The position numbers were made by a program, and so were the translations under genes. The notes under the pieces are model-generated. The model had not been told where the DNA came from. It made no database searches and saw only the letters and a list, made by a program, of their open reading frames with translations. 64,000 nt of DNA from Eutrigla gurnardus (taxonomy: Eukaryota > Chordata > Actinopteri > Perciformes > Triglidae). This document shows positions 35,348-49,346 of this stretch, piece by piece. Every line of letters begins with the position of its first letter. Positions within the stretch are counted from its first letter, which is position 1. Location of the stretch: positions 875,178 through 939,177 of the forward strand of contig OY741271.1 in assembly GCA_963514095.1 (NCBI GenBank), in the 5' to 3' direction.

Positions 35348-37436
35348 CCACACAGTTACCAACGCTGTGTGCGTTCCGTGTGCGAGTCTTTTTGCCGTGT
35401 GATTAATGCAGTGATATCGGAGCTCGATTCTCCCGGATCATAATGTTTTCCCGTTTGCTCCAAATGAAAATCGGATATATTTCTCCAAACTCATTCTATC
35501 GCTCGACTCCCGATCGATGTCTGTAGCCTGCCGACAGCCATGTGTACGTGTTGTTTGTGAGCAGAGGTTGATTAATGTTTTGAAGGCAATTACTATAAGT
35601 TGCCCCTGAAAGAAGTGCTGTCTGATGAAGGCAGTTTTTTCAGTTTAATTTCATTTTGCCAATTATAATAAATTAAAGTGCAACAATTAATCATGTTTTA
35701 TTGCTGAAGTCTGCAAATAATTGTCACTATTTCTTCTGAACATCACAGTGCGGTTTGGCTGATCGAGGCTTTCTCCTCAGTGTACATGCCTGTGTGTAAA
35801 TTGTCAATGGCCTCATTTATATAGCGCTTTTATCCAAAGCGCTTTACAGAAATGACTGACATTCACCCATTCATACACACATTCACACACCAACGGCGGA
35901 GTCAACCAGGCAGGGACTCGTCAGGAGCAATTAGGGTGAGGTGTCTTGCTCAGGGACACCAGGCACTCAGCTAGGAGGAGCCGGGGATTGAACCAGCAAT
36001 CTTGCGGTTGCCAGCCAACCCGCTCTACATCCTGAGCTAATGCCCAGGAGGTAGAGCGATGTGTGTGTTAGGATGTGTGTGTTATGTTTAAAGTATGGCT
36101 GGTTTGTACCAACAAGGATACATGTTGAAAACCACGGTTTAAATAAACATCCTGTCGCACCAAACTTAAAAAACTAAAATAAAGCAAAAACTCTTTTGAA
36201 GTCAGTCTTGTGTTTAGTCTGGATTAAATTTGCAGTTTAAACTGTGATCTCCTATTAACTTTAAACTTGAGGAGGTTTGCCTGTTTGTGGTGCAATGAGC
36301 TTAAAGAAAGTAAAGGGACAGCCTTCAGATCAGCAGGCAAACCCTGAATCTGTGCTGCTGTCCGTGATTGATCTTCTATTGTCTTCTATGACTTATGGCT
36401 CATGTTGCTTCCATATTCCTTCATTTGGAGCGGAAGCCTCTTTACTGAGTCATCATGAGTAACGTTTGCCTCACTGACTGAACGATGTAACAGCTTTTAG
36501 CTGCGGTCCAGACAGAACACTCATGTATTTATTTTAATTTTCATAAGCAAGCATCATATTGATTTAACTGGTTTAAAGTTGGATTTATTAACTGGAGATT
36601 TGTTGTAATTGTGCAACAGAGCTCTTCTTACATGTAAATCTGGACTTATTAATTTTAAACCTGGCTTTGTTAACACCAACTAAGCTTAGCTTGGTAAAGC
36701 CAGCCTGCTGTTCAGCACTTACACTTCTAACCTGAACGGCCTGCTCACCTCAAAGTTTCCTTCCCAAACAAACTGATGTTGTTTTGCTTTTGAGGGATAT
36801 CATTATGTGGTGGATCAGGTTTCTCTTGATGAATCAGTAATGAGTTTCAAAACATCCAGTCCACGTAGGTAGGGGGTCTGGATGGTGGACAGGTCAGCAA
36901 GCCCAGGAGGCTGATGTTAGGGTCCAGTTTGAAGTCCTTTAGATTCTATAGTTATTTTATTTAAACCGTGATGTTTTTGTTAAACCTAACCAAGACCTGA
37001 TTTGTTTTATTGGTTAAACGTGATTCAAACTTTTCAAAACTGCAATACATTTCTTTGGAAACGCAATTCAAAGTAGTTTAGTTTAGTTTTTTTTTTGCAT
37101 GTGTGTTTGCTTGCATGCAGATTTGTGTGTTTGTGTGAGCTCACGAGTGTGTAGGAAGCCTCTTTCAGGAAGCCTCATGGGATTCATATGCATTTGTGAT
37201 TTATTGATCTGAGTTTCTTTTAGCAGTCGTTCACCTTTGTTCTCCCTCCCTGTGTCTTTCTTCTCCTCCCCCATCTCTCTCCCCCTTTCCCCTCAGTTCC
37301 TATTGAGCTTGTAGGACAAGAGCTGAGGTAAGGAAACACCTTCATCTTTGTGCAAATCCCTCTCACAAAGTTCTTTAATGTGCACTGTCGAGCCTCCAGC
37401 ACTTGTAGACTCACTTCAGGTCTTCTTTAGATGATG

Positions 37437-37479
<43 letters not shown>

Positions 37480-39216
37480 GATATCATTTCTCATCATCAG
37501 CATTTTTTCAGCTTGTGGTCAGTGCGTCCAAGAGGCTGCTATTGATTTCTCACAGCCTTTTGCCATTTCCTGCTTTGAACACATCCAGTAGCTGCAATAA
37601 TAGGGGCGTAAGATCTGTTTTTCAATCCGATCGTAGAGACGTGAAGAGCGGCGATTTACTTTTTGTTACTCTACCTTCCTCGTCCCTGTCTCCTCCCTGT
37701 CCCTCCCCTCTGTTTCCCAGACGGAAGCTTTCAAGGCTCCATTGCACCCCCCTCCCTCCACCCAGCCTTTTTGTAAATAATTTTTTCATTCTCTCTCAAT
37801 TTGTCACACTTCACCTCCGAGCATCGATCTGAGCTCAAAAAAAGGCTTTGGATTTCTGGATCACGGGGAAAAAATAGTGGGGAGGCCAGAGAGCGCCTCA
37901 TTTAAAATGCAAATACAGCATTTTTTAATAAGTGAAATTAATATTAAGGATAATTGGAGTAATAAAGGGCAATTGCTGGCGGGAAGTTAATGAGAATTGA
38001 AATGAGCCGTCCTGAGGGGTCATAGCAACCTGAATGAGAGGAGAGAGAGATGAGTGGTGGGGAGAGCAGAGCAGGGAAATGACTGCAGGACTCTGCTGAT
38101 CCGTATCACTCATAGTAACCTGATATAGGCCGGGTTGATGTACGACATGCTATATGATGTTCTCAACCTTTTCATGCATTATGTGTGTTTGCTGGATGGG
38201 TGGGAGGGGACATGTCTCTGTGCATTTGTGTGACATGTGTGCTCAGTTTGCATGTCGTTGCTTTGTTTATTGCCTGTGTTTGTCATTGCCTCTGCATAGG
38301 GACTAAAATGCATCATAACTTAAACATATCTCTAACCTCCATCCATCAATCCAGCTGCCCCACCCCTGGATGCAGTGGCTCTGGCCATATCAGTGGGAGA
38401 TATTCACGACACAGAAGGTAGGGCAGATAAACCGCCCCCTCTGTCCTTCTTCTCTGTCTGTCCTTGTCCTCTCACCCAAATTACCACCTGATCCCTTAAA
38501 AAGGAAAACTTTGCCATTATGGAAAATACGCTTCTTGGCTTTCGTCAGAGCGTTCGATGATGAGATCGATTCCGCCCTCATGCTCGTTTTGAAGTAACCG
38601 CCACAGTGAGTTAGCATAGCTTAGCATAGAGACTGACTATCCACCCAGCAGCACCTCTAAACATCCCATGTTCTCACTCCTTTGTCACACATGAAAACCA
38701 AAGTGTTGCATCCTTCATTACATCAGTCACATTTACAACCGGATGTCACTGCTGCTGGCTGGAGCTTCATGATGACCATACATGAGAGTGGTAATGCTCA
38801 TCTTTCACCTTGTGAGTCTTTGTGTGAGTCATCATGGCGCAATGTGATCCGGGAGACCCCAAAACTACATGAGAGCAGGTGTAGACTACTGAGCTAGACA
38901 TTTTGACAACATGATAGCGACACAACCCTGACAGACAACGTTACAGGCTTGTAGTTGAAGGATGGGTGTGGCGTCCGATTTGGCATCGTGGCTGGATCCC
39001 AATGTAAGATGGTCTGTAGCTCCCTTCCTATTTTTTTTAGCTTGAATAAATATGAAAATGTCACTGCTGTCATGTGAAGAGCGTTTTATCATCTGTGATG
39101 TAGTCGAGAGCACTGAGTCTTGAACTCAGATCAAATCCCATCGCAAAGAAATAAACCAGACATAAGGCTAAAACATTTGTCAGCGCTTGAGATGAGACTA
39201 TAGGTTTTTGAGGAAC

Positions 39217-39248
<32 letters not shown>

Positions 39249-42200
39249 ATCTATATCTATATATCTATATAGATATATATATCTACTACATCTGAATCTA
39301 ATAGGGCTGTTAGTGAATTCTTCAGGTTTATTCAAGCTCCTCCTCGCCATGTCACTCGCCCTCAGAGACCCTGCAAGACTCAGGGCAGCTCACTGGCTTG
39401 TGACTCCTCTTTATTGAGGGGCAGATATTAGCTATCTGTTTACATGTGTATTCGTTCAGCAGGCAATTTCAGATTCACTTTGTTTATAGATCATCCCTCA
39501 AACTCCCTCGGCATCTCCCAGGTGAGAGTAGAGGGAGTTTATTGGATTTCACCCTCCACCGCCTCACCCGCCTGTCTCTCAAGTTGGTCATTAAACGTTC
39601 CAGTCAATTGTCTGAGATTGGTTGTGGTCCCCCCCAGGCCACATGTGTTGACTCATTCTCTGCCAAAACAACCACTCCATCTTTCATGTCAAAGCACACA
39701 AACACCCTCCATCATGCTGTTTGAAGCCACTCACAGACAGGATGAGGTGCATGAAGTTGTGTTCGATGTTTTTGTGATTTACGATTACAACACTGCTTGG
39801 AATTCACGCCTTTCTCCCCACCGCACTTCTTTCATCCCCCATTAGCATTCTGGGTTGCCCCATAGCCAGGAAACGTCGTCTAGAGGAAGCAGAGGCTGAG
39901 CAGGAGCAAGACCAGGAGCCAGAGCCTGCCTCCAAGAGGAAGTCCCACCCCCTGAAAATGGCCCTGGACGAGGGCTTCGGTGCAGAAAGTGACGGTAGCA
40001 GCGAGGCTGAGGGTGAGGGAGGAAAAGCAGGGGAGACCAAGGAGGTGGAGAAAGAGGAAGACGAGAGAGAGGAGGTGAAAGAAGACTTAATGCAGGGTGG
40101 ACAGACAAATGGACAGGAGGAGGAGATGCAGATGGAGGAGGAAGAAGAGGGGAACGCATTTGCAGCTGATGAAGGTGAGCTTATTCTACTAGAGAGAGAT
40201 AAAACAGGTGTGGTGAGACAAAGTCCATGACAACAGTTGTCTTCAACCAATAATCTGTGTTGGAAGTTTAATTGACAAGCAAAAATAGCAAACTGTACTA
40301 ACAAATTTGCTGTTTTGTCTCCATTCTCAACGCATCTTCACTACCAAGGCCTAATTTGCTGGACGTCCTTAAAGATGCATTCTCTCTACTGGCCACCATG
40401 GGGGCACCTCCTCTCTGATTGTATAGATTGTATTGTATTATCTCAGTAAACATTGTAAACATGAGTTTATGGTCTCAATCTCTAGTTTCAAGTCTTCTTC
40501 AATCCAGCATGATGTTCATTTAGTACATTATGGTCATTAGAGTCCAACAGACCAGAAAGCAGGGGATGCTTTACGGGTGGGGCTACCTGCTGATTGACAG
40601 GTCACTACCACACTACCAAAGCAGTTAGCTATGATGACTTTGTCACTTAGCTGTAAAGTTGACCTTTTTATTATGAAGCTAACTTTATTCGCAGCTTCAC
40701 ACCAGAATCCACATGGATCAAAATTGAGTAAGGGTACTGCTCGGGGTGTTCATCAGATCCACCCGTCGCTCCTCCAAAGTCCAAATATGGGCACTTCCTT
40801 CACTGGTTGTAAAAAGTCCAAGATGGTGATGACCAAAATGCCAACTCAATGCTTCCAAACCGTAGTCCACGAACTGACGGGTGATGGCTACTTCCACTTC
40901 TTATATACTGTCTTTGCCTGGAACACAAAGGTGTTATGCAAAGAAGGCCACAACCCTTACTTGCCAATCACTGGCAGAGTAGGGTGTTTGTTTGTGGAAT
41001 AAGGGTCAATAGTTGTGAACAAGGTACTTTTTTGTATGGATGAGAGGAAACCCATTACAGGGTGGCATATTACTGGAGGTGAGCTGCCATTCCTCCTAAT
41101 GACCACTAGGGCACTTGTGAGGGAGATTCTGTCAGTGTTTTTATGTGGCAGAAAATTGCTAACAATAGCTTTAGCTTTAGCTCTGTGTCATAGCTCTGAC
41201 CTCCTCATCTGTTTCCATAGACAAAGAGTGTGTGATCATTGAGCCTGAACTCGGAGCAGTGCCACCTGCAGCCGAAGAGTGTCAGTCAGCCTCTCAGAGC
41301 GCAGAAGAGGTGGCCAACTCCCTCCTCCACCTCAGTCGCCTCTCCAACAACAGTGCTCCGAGTGTGGAGATGGAGGAGGATGTCACTGTGACAGCTGAAG
41401 AAGTAAAGGAGGAGCAGGAGGGGGACATGAATGAGGAGGAAGAGGAGGAGGTGGCACACAGAGTTCAACGGTTGGAAGAGGCATCTGTTCTGCAGAAGGA
41501 GGCAGCTGAAGTGGAGGCAGAGGAGTTGGAGGACGAGAAAGGAGAGTGCCCAGACAGGAGCAACCATCAATTTCTGACCGAAGATGTCCACCATGATAAA
41601 ATCAAAGAAGAAGAGGAGGAAGAGGAAGAAGGGATAGCAGTGCCAGAACAACAAAGGCAGGGTACTCCAGTAGAGGAGGAGGAGAAAGAGAAAGAACAAC
41701 ATGAAGAGGTGAACAACATTCTGCCCATTTCTGATGTGCCAACTGCCATCCGCACCATCACCAGCACTGCAGCAGCTCAGGGAACACACGTCAAGGCTGA
41801 AGACCCCAGGGCCAGTCCTCTGGAGGACTACAACTCACACAGGTCAAGTCCCCTTGAAAACAACAAAACCAACAGAGCCAGTCCACTCAACAAATATGAC
41901 TCTCATAAACCTAACCTGCTTCAAAACTACAAAGCCAGCTCTCCTTTAAGCTACAGCTCCCAAAGGGCCAGTCCACTGGAGGACTACTTCCCCAACCTTA
42001 GAGGGGACGGCTATAAAATCCACAAAGCTGTGTCCTCCGTCTCCCCCGACATCATCGAGGTGCGATCAGACAGGTCAGAAGAGAGAGACTTTGATGACGA
42101 TGATGGGGACGACGAGCGCGACGATGAAGACAGCCTGTCACAGCGTTCCACGGTGACGGACGAGTCGGAGATGTTTGACATAACCCGAGGGAACCTTGGC

Positions 42201-45200
42201 CTGCTTGAGCAAGCCATCGCCCTGAAGGCAGAGCAGGTGAAGCCAGCCAGGCCAGATATCCACCACCAGAGATACTTCACCATTGATGACAGGCCCAAGC
42301 ACCTAGACGTCATCCGCAAGAGCTACTTCAGCAAAGGTAGGGCAGAGATACAGCATGAATACATCAGGACATCCAGTCCATTTTAGCAGCTGCATTAGCA
42401 TCACATGGTAGTGATGTTAAGTAGCTGCATCACATGGCACTGATGTTAACCCTGAGATGCTCCCCCAAAATACTCATACTACCTTTTTTAAAAAAATATT
42501 ATTTTAAACCATTATTACTCCCAATCATACATCTAAAAAAAATGCATTTTTCTTTTTACATTTTTAACCCTTAAACTCCCAAGTTTTTCATGATGCAGGT
42601 CCATTTTATGGTCTAAAATACACAATGATTTATTTTCAAATTACTTCATGCAAACTGGATTATTTATGGTTTGATAATTGCAGCCGGATATATGTGAAAG
42701 ATACGGCGCAACATTTATTTATATGCATTATCATTTTTTGTTCAAAGGGGGGCGTCACATGGTATTGCGTGGCATCCCATGGTATTGCATTGGCATCACA
42801 TGGTAGTGATGTTTAGTAGCTGCATTAGCGTCACTTAGTAGTGATGTCTAGTAAGTGCGTTAGCATCACATGGTAGTGATGTTAAGTAGCTGCGATAGCA
42901 TCATATGGTAATGACATTTAGTAGCAGCGTTAGCATCACATGGTCGTGATGTTTAGTAGCTGCGTTGGCGTCACATGGTAGTGATGTTTAGTAGCTGCGT
43001 TAGCGTCACATGGTAGTGATGTTTAGTGATCTTCGGAGGCTTCGGAGTGACGACCAAGCTGCGTTCTTCGGCTTGTTGGCATATAAACATATAAACCTCT
43101 TTTCTGGTCCTCAGGATCCGGTTCCTCGTAGATGAGCGTAGAGAGAAATTATTTTCTAAACTAGCATGACTTAATGTCGGGAGCAGAGCGTACAAATGTT
43201 CCACATTGGCTGATGATGAGTCACAGCTCTCGGTTGGCTCCTCCTCCTTCTCCGAAGAGATATGGAGGAAGTGCTTGACGATAGGCTGCGGAGATGTCAA
43301 CATGCTTTGGAGGGAGAGGAAGGTGTTTTTTGACGTTGTTGGCTCGGTGCCAGCTAGCAGTATTGTATTTACATGGCTGCTCGAGCCCTCTTCTTGGCCT
43401 CAACTCCCTCCTGTGGTGACGATCCTGTTCCACTCTATGCTAATTAGGAGATGCATGTCTTGTTAACATTCAATTTGAAGGCCAATCGAGCATCGCACCA
43501 TCCTCTTGCTCTTTTTTCCCTCTCTCCAGTGCCACCGGTTCTGTCTTGGCTACCTCCAGAAGCAGCAGGGAGGAGTAGGAAGCTTTAATTAAGTGTAAAT
43601 CTCAGCGGATGTGTTTTCAGGTGTTGTTTTGTCCAAGATCTGAGTGTCAAAGCATACAGGATAAGTACGTTGACTGTTCACTTAGAAAAAGCTGTGTTGT
43701 TGGTAGTATTTCATCCCTGGGAGCATTCAGAAAACAAACCTACAATTCACGTTTCGTACCAAACACCGTTTTACATAGATACGTAAGATGCGAGCAGCAG
43801 AAACAGATAGAGTTGTCTGAAATGTGTCTAGATTTCATGCTCAGCTGAGCTTCACATTTGTCCTCCTTATTCATCCCACCTTCCTCTTATCTCTCCTGTC
43901 TCCCTTTCTCCCACTTTCTCCCTCTCTCCAGAGAGCAGTAGGCCAGAGAAGAGGGAGATCAAGTGTCCCACCCCAGGGTGTGATGGGACAGGTCACGTGA
44001 CCGGCCTTTACCCCCACCACCGCAGCCTGTCAGGCTGTCCGCACAAGGACAGAATCCCCCCGGAGAGTGAGTGTTCTTCAACTGCTCAGTTCATGAAAAT
44101 AATGGAGAGAAGAAGAGAGACACCAAAGGGCAGTGAGACAGTGATCGAAGTACCTCTGCTCACGGTGGAGTGAGACAGCAACCACTGATTTCATGTTCAG
44201 ACAAACAATACCCCCAACTTAAATCCATTTGTTTGAAAGTCATACTGAGCAACATACAAATAAAGAGGATTAATGTCCATTAGGGGTGTGACGATAGACT
44301 CTGCTCACGAGACGAGACGAGACACGATATTGGGTTCACGAGAACGAGACGAGATTTTAAGAAAACTACAATGACAAAATATATGACTGGACTAACAGAC
44401 TTTAATTTAACAGAGTTGCACATGCATTTTGAAATATTTTATTATAACTCTTTACATGCATGATGTAAGCATGATCTTTTAATAAACTTCTTCTTTCACA
44501 AATTTAAACTGAAACTAAAATTTATAAAAGTTAAAATAAAATAAATAAAATAAAATATTTTCTTTTTTCCAAGTGTAAATATGTGCAAAACCAAATCAAA
44601 GTTCTACTTTGTCAATACAGAGTGCAAATAGTGCAAACGGAGCCTGACCAAGTATGTCATGAACAACATGCTGCAACTACAGCATCTTCAGCATCTCTGA
44701 CATCGCAGCTGTCAAGCGTCTCAATGCTTCGGGAGTTTTGTCTCATCTCTGGGCTGGTGATGCTGCTATGGCAGCTTGCTGCTCAAGGTAACGAGCCAGC
44801 ATATCCAACGTGCCCGTCATTAACTTGTGTGATGGCAATTGTAGCCGTTTCTGCTTGGACATTTTCACCGCAGTAGCCGCTGAACTACGATGAAAAAAAG
44901 CAGTCACACGTCTCATCCGCCCGAGTAAACGAGCGACGCGGGGAACACCGAGGCCAGCTTGGGTTGCAAGATTTATAGTGTGCGCAAAACAGATGTGCGA
45001 CTTCAATCCCGCGTCGCGCACGGCCACGTCCATATTACGTGCATTGTCGGTAACAATAAGCGATGCCGTGGTTGGGTTTTTTAAGCTCCCAGTCAGTAAC
45101 AGCTGTCTGTAAAACCCCAGCTATGTATAGCTCACAAATCTCGTGGTACGAGATCTCGTCACACCCCTAATGTCCATTAATTACTACTGTTCACTGGACT

Positions 45201-48200
45201 TAAGGTTGACGAGTTGTCAGAATCCCAAATAGATGTGTGGATTTGCTTTTGTCCTCATGTCTCCATGGGATTGTAAAGACATACATGTCAGGTCATCGAA
45301 CCGTTGTCATGACAACAGGCCCGTTTCCCTGCTTTTCTCTCATTAACGTTCACTTTATATTCCTGCTGGTATTTCTGGTACTGAACTTATCACAGGGGGC
45401 ACAGGAGGCCTGGAATGGGGAGAGGGGAGAGCAGGCAATAGTGTTGATGTTTTTCTCATTCCACATTTATATCACAAAAAAAAACATTTAATTTTGGATG
45501 GAGCGAAAAAAAACGTCCTCTGTGTCTGTTTGGTTCATTCAATAGCACTGCGACTAGTTTTAACAGCTCTTTATCTTACTAATGCTGGGTTGTGTCTTTG
45601 AATAAAAGGAATAAATATTTTCCTACAGTCCCGTACGTGTTTGATACAAGGTTACACCAGATCTCCTCTGACCCTGTGACTGTGTTTTTGTATACGTTGC
45701 CTTCTCCTCAGTTCTGGCCATGCATGAGAATGTGCTGAAGTGTCCGACACCTGGCTGCACCGGTCAGGGCCACGTTAACAGCAACCGCAACACACATCGC
45801 AGGTATTCATGCAGACAGTGTGTATCTGTGTACATGTTATGTTCCAGTGAATTTCCCTTTGTGTATTTGCAAGCTCATATATTCATAGATGCAGGACAGC
45901 TAAAGTGTCAGTCCACATCAGTGTGATGCAGATTTACACGGTCAGCAACGTTCTCTCCTCTTGATGTTGGTCTTTCGTCTTGTCCTCCATCCCTCCAGTC
46001 TTTCTGGGTGCCCCATCGCCGCTGCAGAGAAGCTGTCCAAGGGCCACGATAAGCAGCATCTCTCTCCGCCCGGTGGCGACCACCTTAAAGGAAGCCCCAA
46101 CGACAGAGTGTTAAGGTGAGCAGTCAGAAACCATTCCTCACTTCTCCTTTGCAGCCTTGTTGCAGTATGAGGGCCTCAGTCAAAAGAGAATACATTCATG
46201 GATACTCTTAATTAGAAAGGGCAAAAATAAAGATGAAGCTTTATACTGACCCTTTAGCCCTGCATCTAATCAGTAGATACAAAATAAAAAGGCTTTTAAA
46301 AATCTCCTTTATCTCAACTGTGCCTCCTTCTGAGCCATTTCATCAATTTTAAGGCTGAAGTTAGTCAACACTGAACTTTGATTTGTTTCGATTGGTACAA
46401 TAGTAGGTGTTTCCTTTTAAGGTTGCGTCTTCTCTCTTCAGCAAGAACAACAATGGAAACAAATCTTGCATCTCCTACACAATGATGTCCCCTTAGATCC
46501 ACTCATTGCTCCTCCACAGTCCAAATATGCTCACCTTCTTCAGTGGTTACAAAAATTCCAAGATGGCAACGGCCAAAATGCTGAATTTGAGGCTTCAAAA
46601 CCGTAGTCCACAAAGCAATTGGTGACCCACCATGAAGACGTCCACTTCTTATACACAGTCTTTGGTGTTGATCTACCTGTCCTCCAGATCACATCCACCA
46701 GACCTCGTCCCTACACGGACTGCCATGGACTATGATAATAAACTCTACCTCCGATATCATAATGTCAACCAAAAACTTCTATTTAGAGACAGTGAACATT
46801 GTATCCGTATGTGCGCGTCTTAAACCTTTCACCTATATAAACTCTCAAGTTTGGCACATTTGTGTCCATCTTACCACAGACCTCGGTTAGTGTGCCCCTC
46901 ATGGTGAGAGGTAAAGCCGGCCTGTTAATGACTCAATATAGCGAGAAAGTCTTGAAGCATTCAATGTGACCATCCAATCATTACTGTCACCTCAAACACT
47001 GAAATCTCTTTATCTGCATTCATCTCTCCAACCGGCCAGGCACCGTGTTCACGGTCAGAAGAATGACAATTAAAACAAACCCGACATAGGTATTTTGCTA
47101 AGTCCACGCTCTTCCTCACTGGTATTTTAATTAGTAGTGCAGCCGATAAGCTAATTATGCAAGTTACAGGGGCATTTCGAGGGGGATAGGAAAAAAAATA
47201 GCTTTCCTTGAGGAACACCTAATCAGTGGTCCGACAAAGCACAGAGGATTAAAACATAACAAGGCTTGCTTTGTTTATCCTCCTCAGATTGTTATTAAAA
47301 TTAGCTATGCTGTCTGTTATGTTGCTGGTTATGAGGAATTCCTGCCATGCTATTCCATCTATGTGCTATAAATCAAAAGGGAAAATGTCCTGTGATCAAC
47401 GGTAGAACGTTTTTTACTGTCATAGAAATCCTCAATGCTTGAGCTCTGGATGTGAGCATGTATTATTAGGGTGTTACTGGAGGTTGCTGTGCATCATAAT
47501 GTGAAACAGTCAGGATTCGTGACGTACAGCGTTCATGCCGTCACAGATACGTGATGCTAAAGGGGAACGTAGAGTGTCATAGTCTGAATCTTTGGAGCTC
47601 TGACCTGCAGTGTAATTTGATGTGTTGAAGTGAGAACATGTTGGTCCCTTGGCCCAGTAATGGGCATCAATGATCCCGGATGCAGAGGAGGAAAATAATG
47701 GTCTGGGCCAAAGAGAAAGGAGGGCTAGAGGCCTCCCTCTGTCACCCCTCCTTCTGTCTTACCTGCTCTCCTCCTCCTCCTCCTCATCTCTCCTTTCTCT
47801 CATCCTGCGACCTCATGCCTCTCCCTAGTCTATCAGTGGATTTATGCCAACAGGTCTGACAAAAGCCCAGGCTCTCCAGGAAAACGAGAGGGCTTAAAGC
47901 TCATAAATTCCATGCTGTACAACATGCAAATGTGCCCTCTGCTGATAAGAGAGCTTTTAATCCTGCTGCACTCCTGCATAGTACACTGTTTCGCCTATCT
48001 TCACTCTCTGTCTCTCTACCTCCCTTTCTCATTCTCTTATTCTCCTTTTCCCCTTTATTTTTTCTTTGTGTCGATTGTGTGACTCTTTATTGCATTGGCA
48101 ACCTATTATATCCATCTCTTTTTATCTCTTCTATTCTATTTTATTGTATTCTACTTCACCCAAAACCAGATTCTCACTCTCCGTTTCCTTCCCACAGGCC

Positions 48201-49281
48201 CATGTGTTTTGTGAAGCAGCTGGAGGTGCCCCAGTACGGCAGCTACAGGCCCAACATGGCCCCCGCCACACCTCGCGCCAATCTGGCTAAGGAGCTGGAG
48301 AAGTACTCCAAGGTGTCCTTCGATTATGCAAGCTTCGATGCTCAGGTGTTCGGGAAGCGCATGCTTGCTCCAAAGATGCCCACCAGCGAAACGTCACCCA
48401 AAGCCTTCAGAAGTAGGAAGGTTTTTTGATGCATTTGACAGAGGCGGGCTAGCTGCTTTCTGTCTTTATGCTAAGCTAAGCTAATCAGCTACTGGCCCCA
48501 AGTTTCATGTTTGTCTTCTTGTGGTCTTCTTGTCCTCGTACAGCTAAGCCCTCATTCCCCAAGTCGCTGTCACCCAGCCTCAGTCTCCACGGTTACGGGA
48601 AGAGCTCCTCCTTGACCTACGACTACTCCCATGATGCCGAGGCCGCTCACATGGCGGCCACTGCCATTCTGAACCTGTCGACACGCTGCTGGGAGAAACC
48701 TGAGAACCTCAGCACCAAAGCCCAAAACAAGGTCAACATTTATTCAAACTTCTATCACGTTGTGTCTCACAAGCCGGTTATAGTTGAGGAGACACATCTG
48801 AGATGGAGCTGTTCTTTACGTTTATGTCATGCTAATTTAGTTTTACACTGTTCTTCTCCTCTAGCAGTGGTTCTTCCTCCTCACCTCCTCCTCTGCTCTT
48901 CTTCTCCTCCTTCCCTCCTCTCTCCCCTCTCCTCTTCCTCTCCCCCCTCTCCTCGTCTTGTCTCCTGTCTTTAGTTAATTTAGTCTCTCCCATCACCTCT
49001 GTATGAATATATGATGAGGAGGCCTTGGCTTCCAGGATGGTGTTGAGATGCGGTTGCATCAGCTCCCCTTCTCTCCACCTCCTCCTCCTCCATCCTTTCA
49101 TCCCTCCGTCCCACACACTCTTCATGTTGTTATTGAATGTGGCTGACTGCCAGTTCCCTGGATTACTTTGCCACCAGGTAGCCTTTTTTCATTATTTGCT
49201 GGACGAATCTTCCACTCTCCTTCTTCAACCCCACCACTCTCTTTCATTTTCTTTTCACATCTCTTTTTACTCTCTTTTATC

Positions 49282-49346
<65 letters not shown>

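Noticed and set aside
35985..36040. tRNA gene on the minus strand
   Set aside because: SINE head; followed by an L2-like tail.
48413..48420. Exon 9 ending at 48420 (AAG|GTTTTT)
   Set aside because: Would break the phase with exon 10; the donor at 48413 keeps it.
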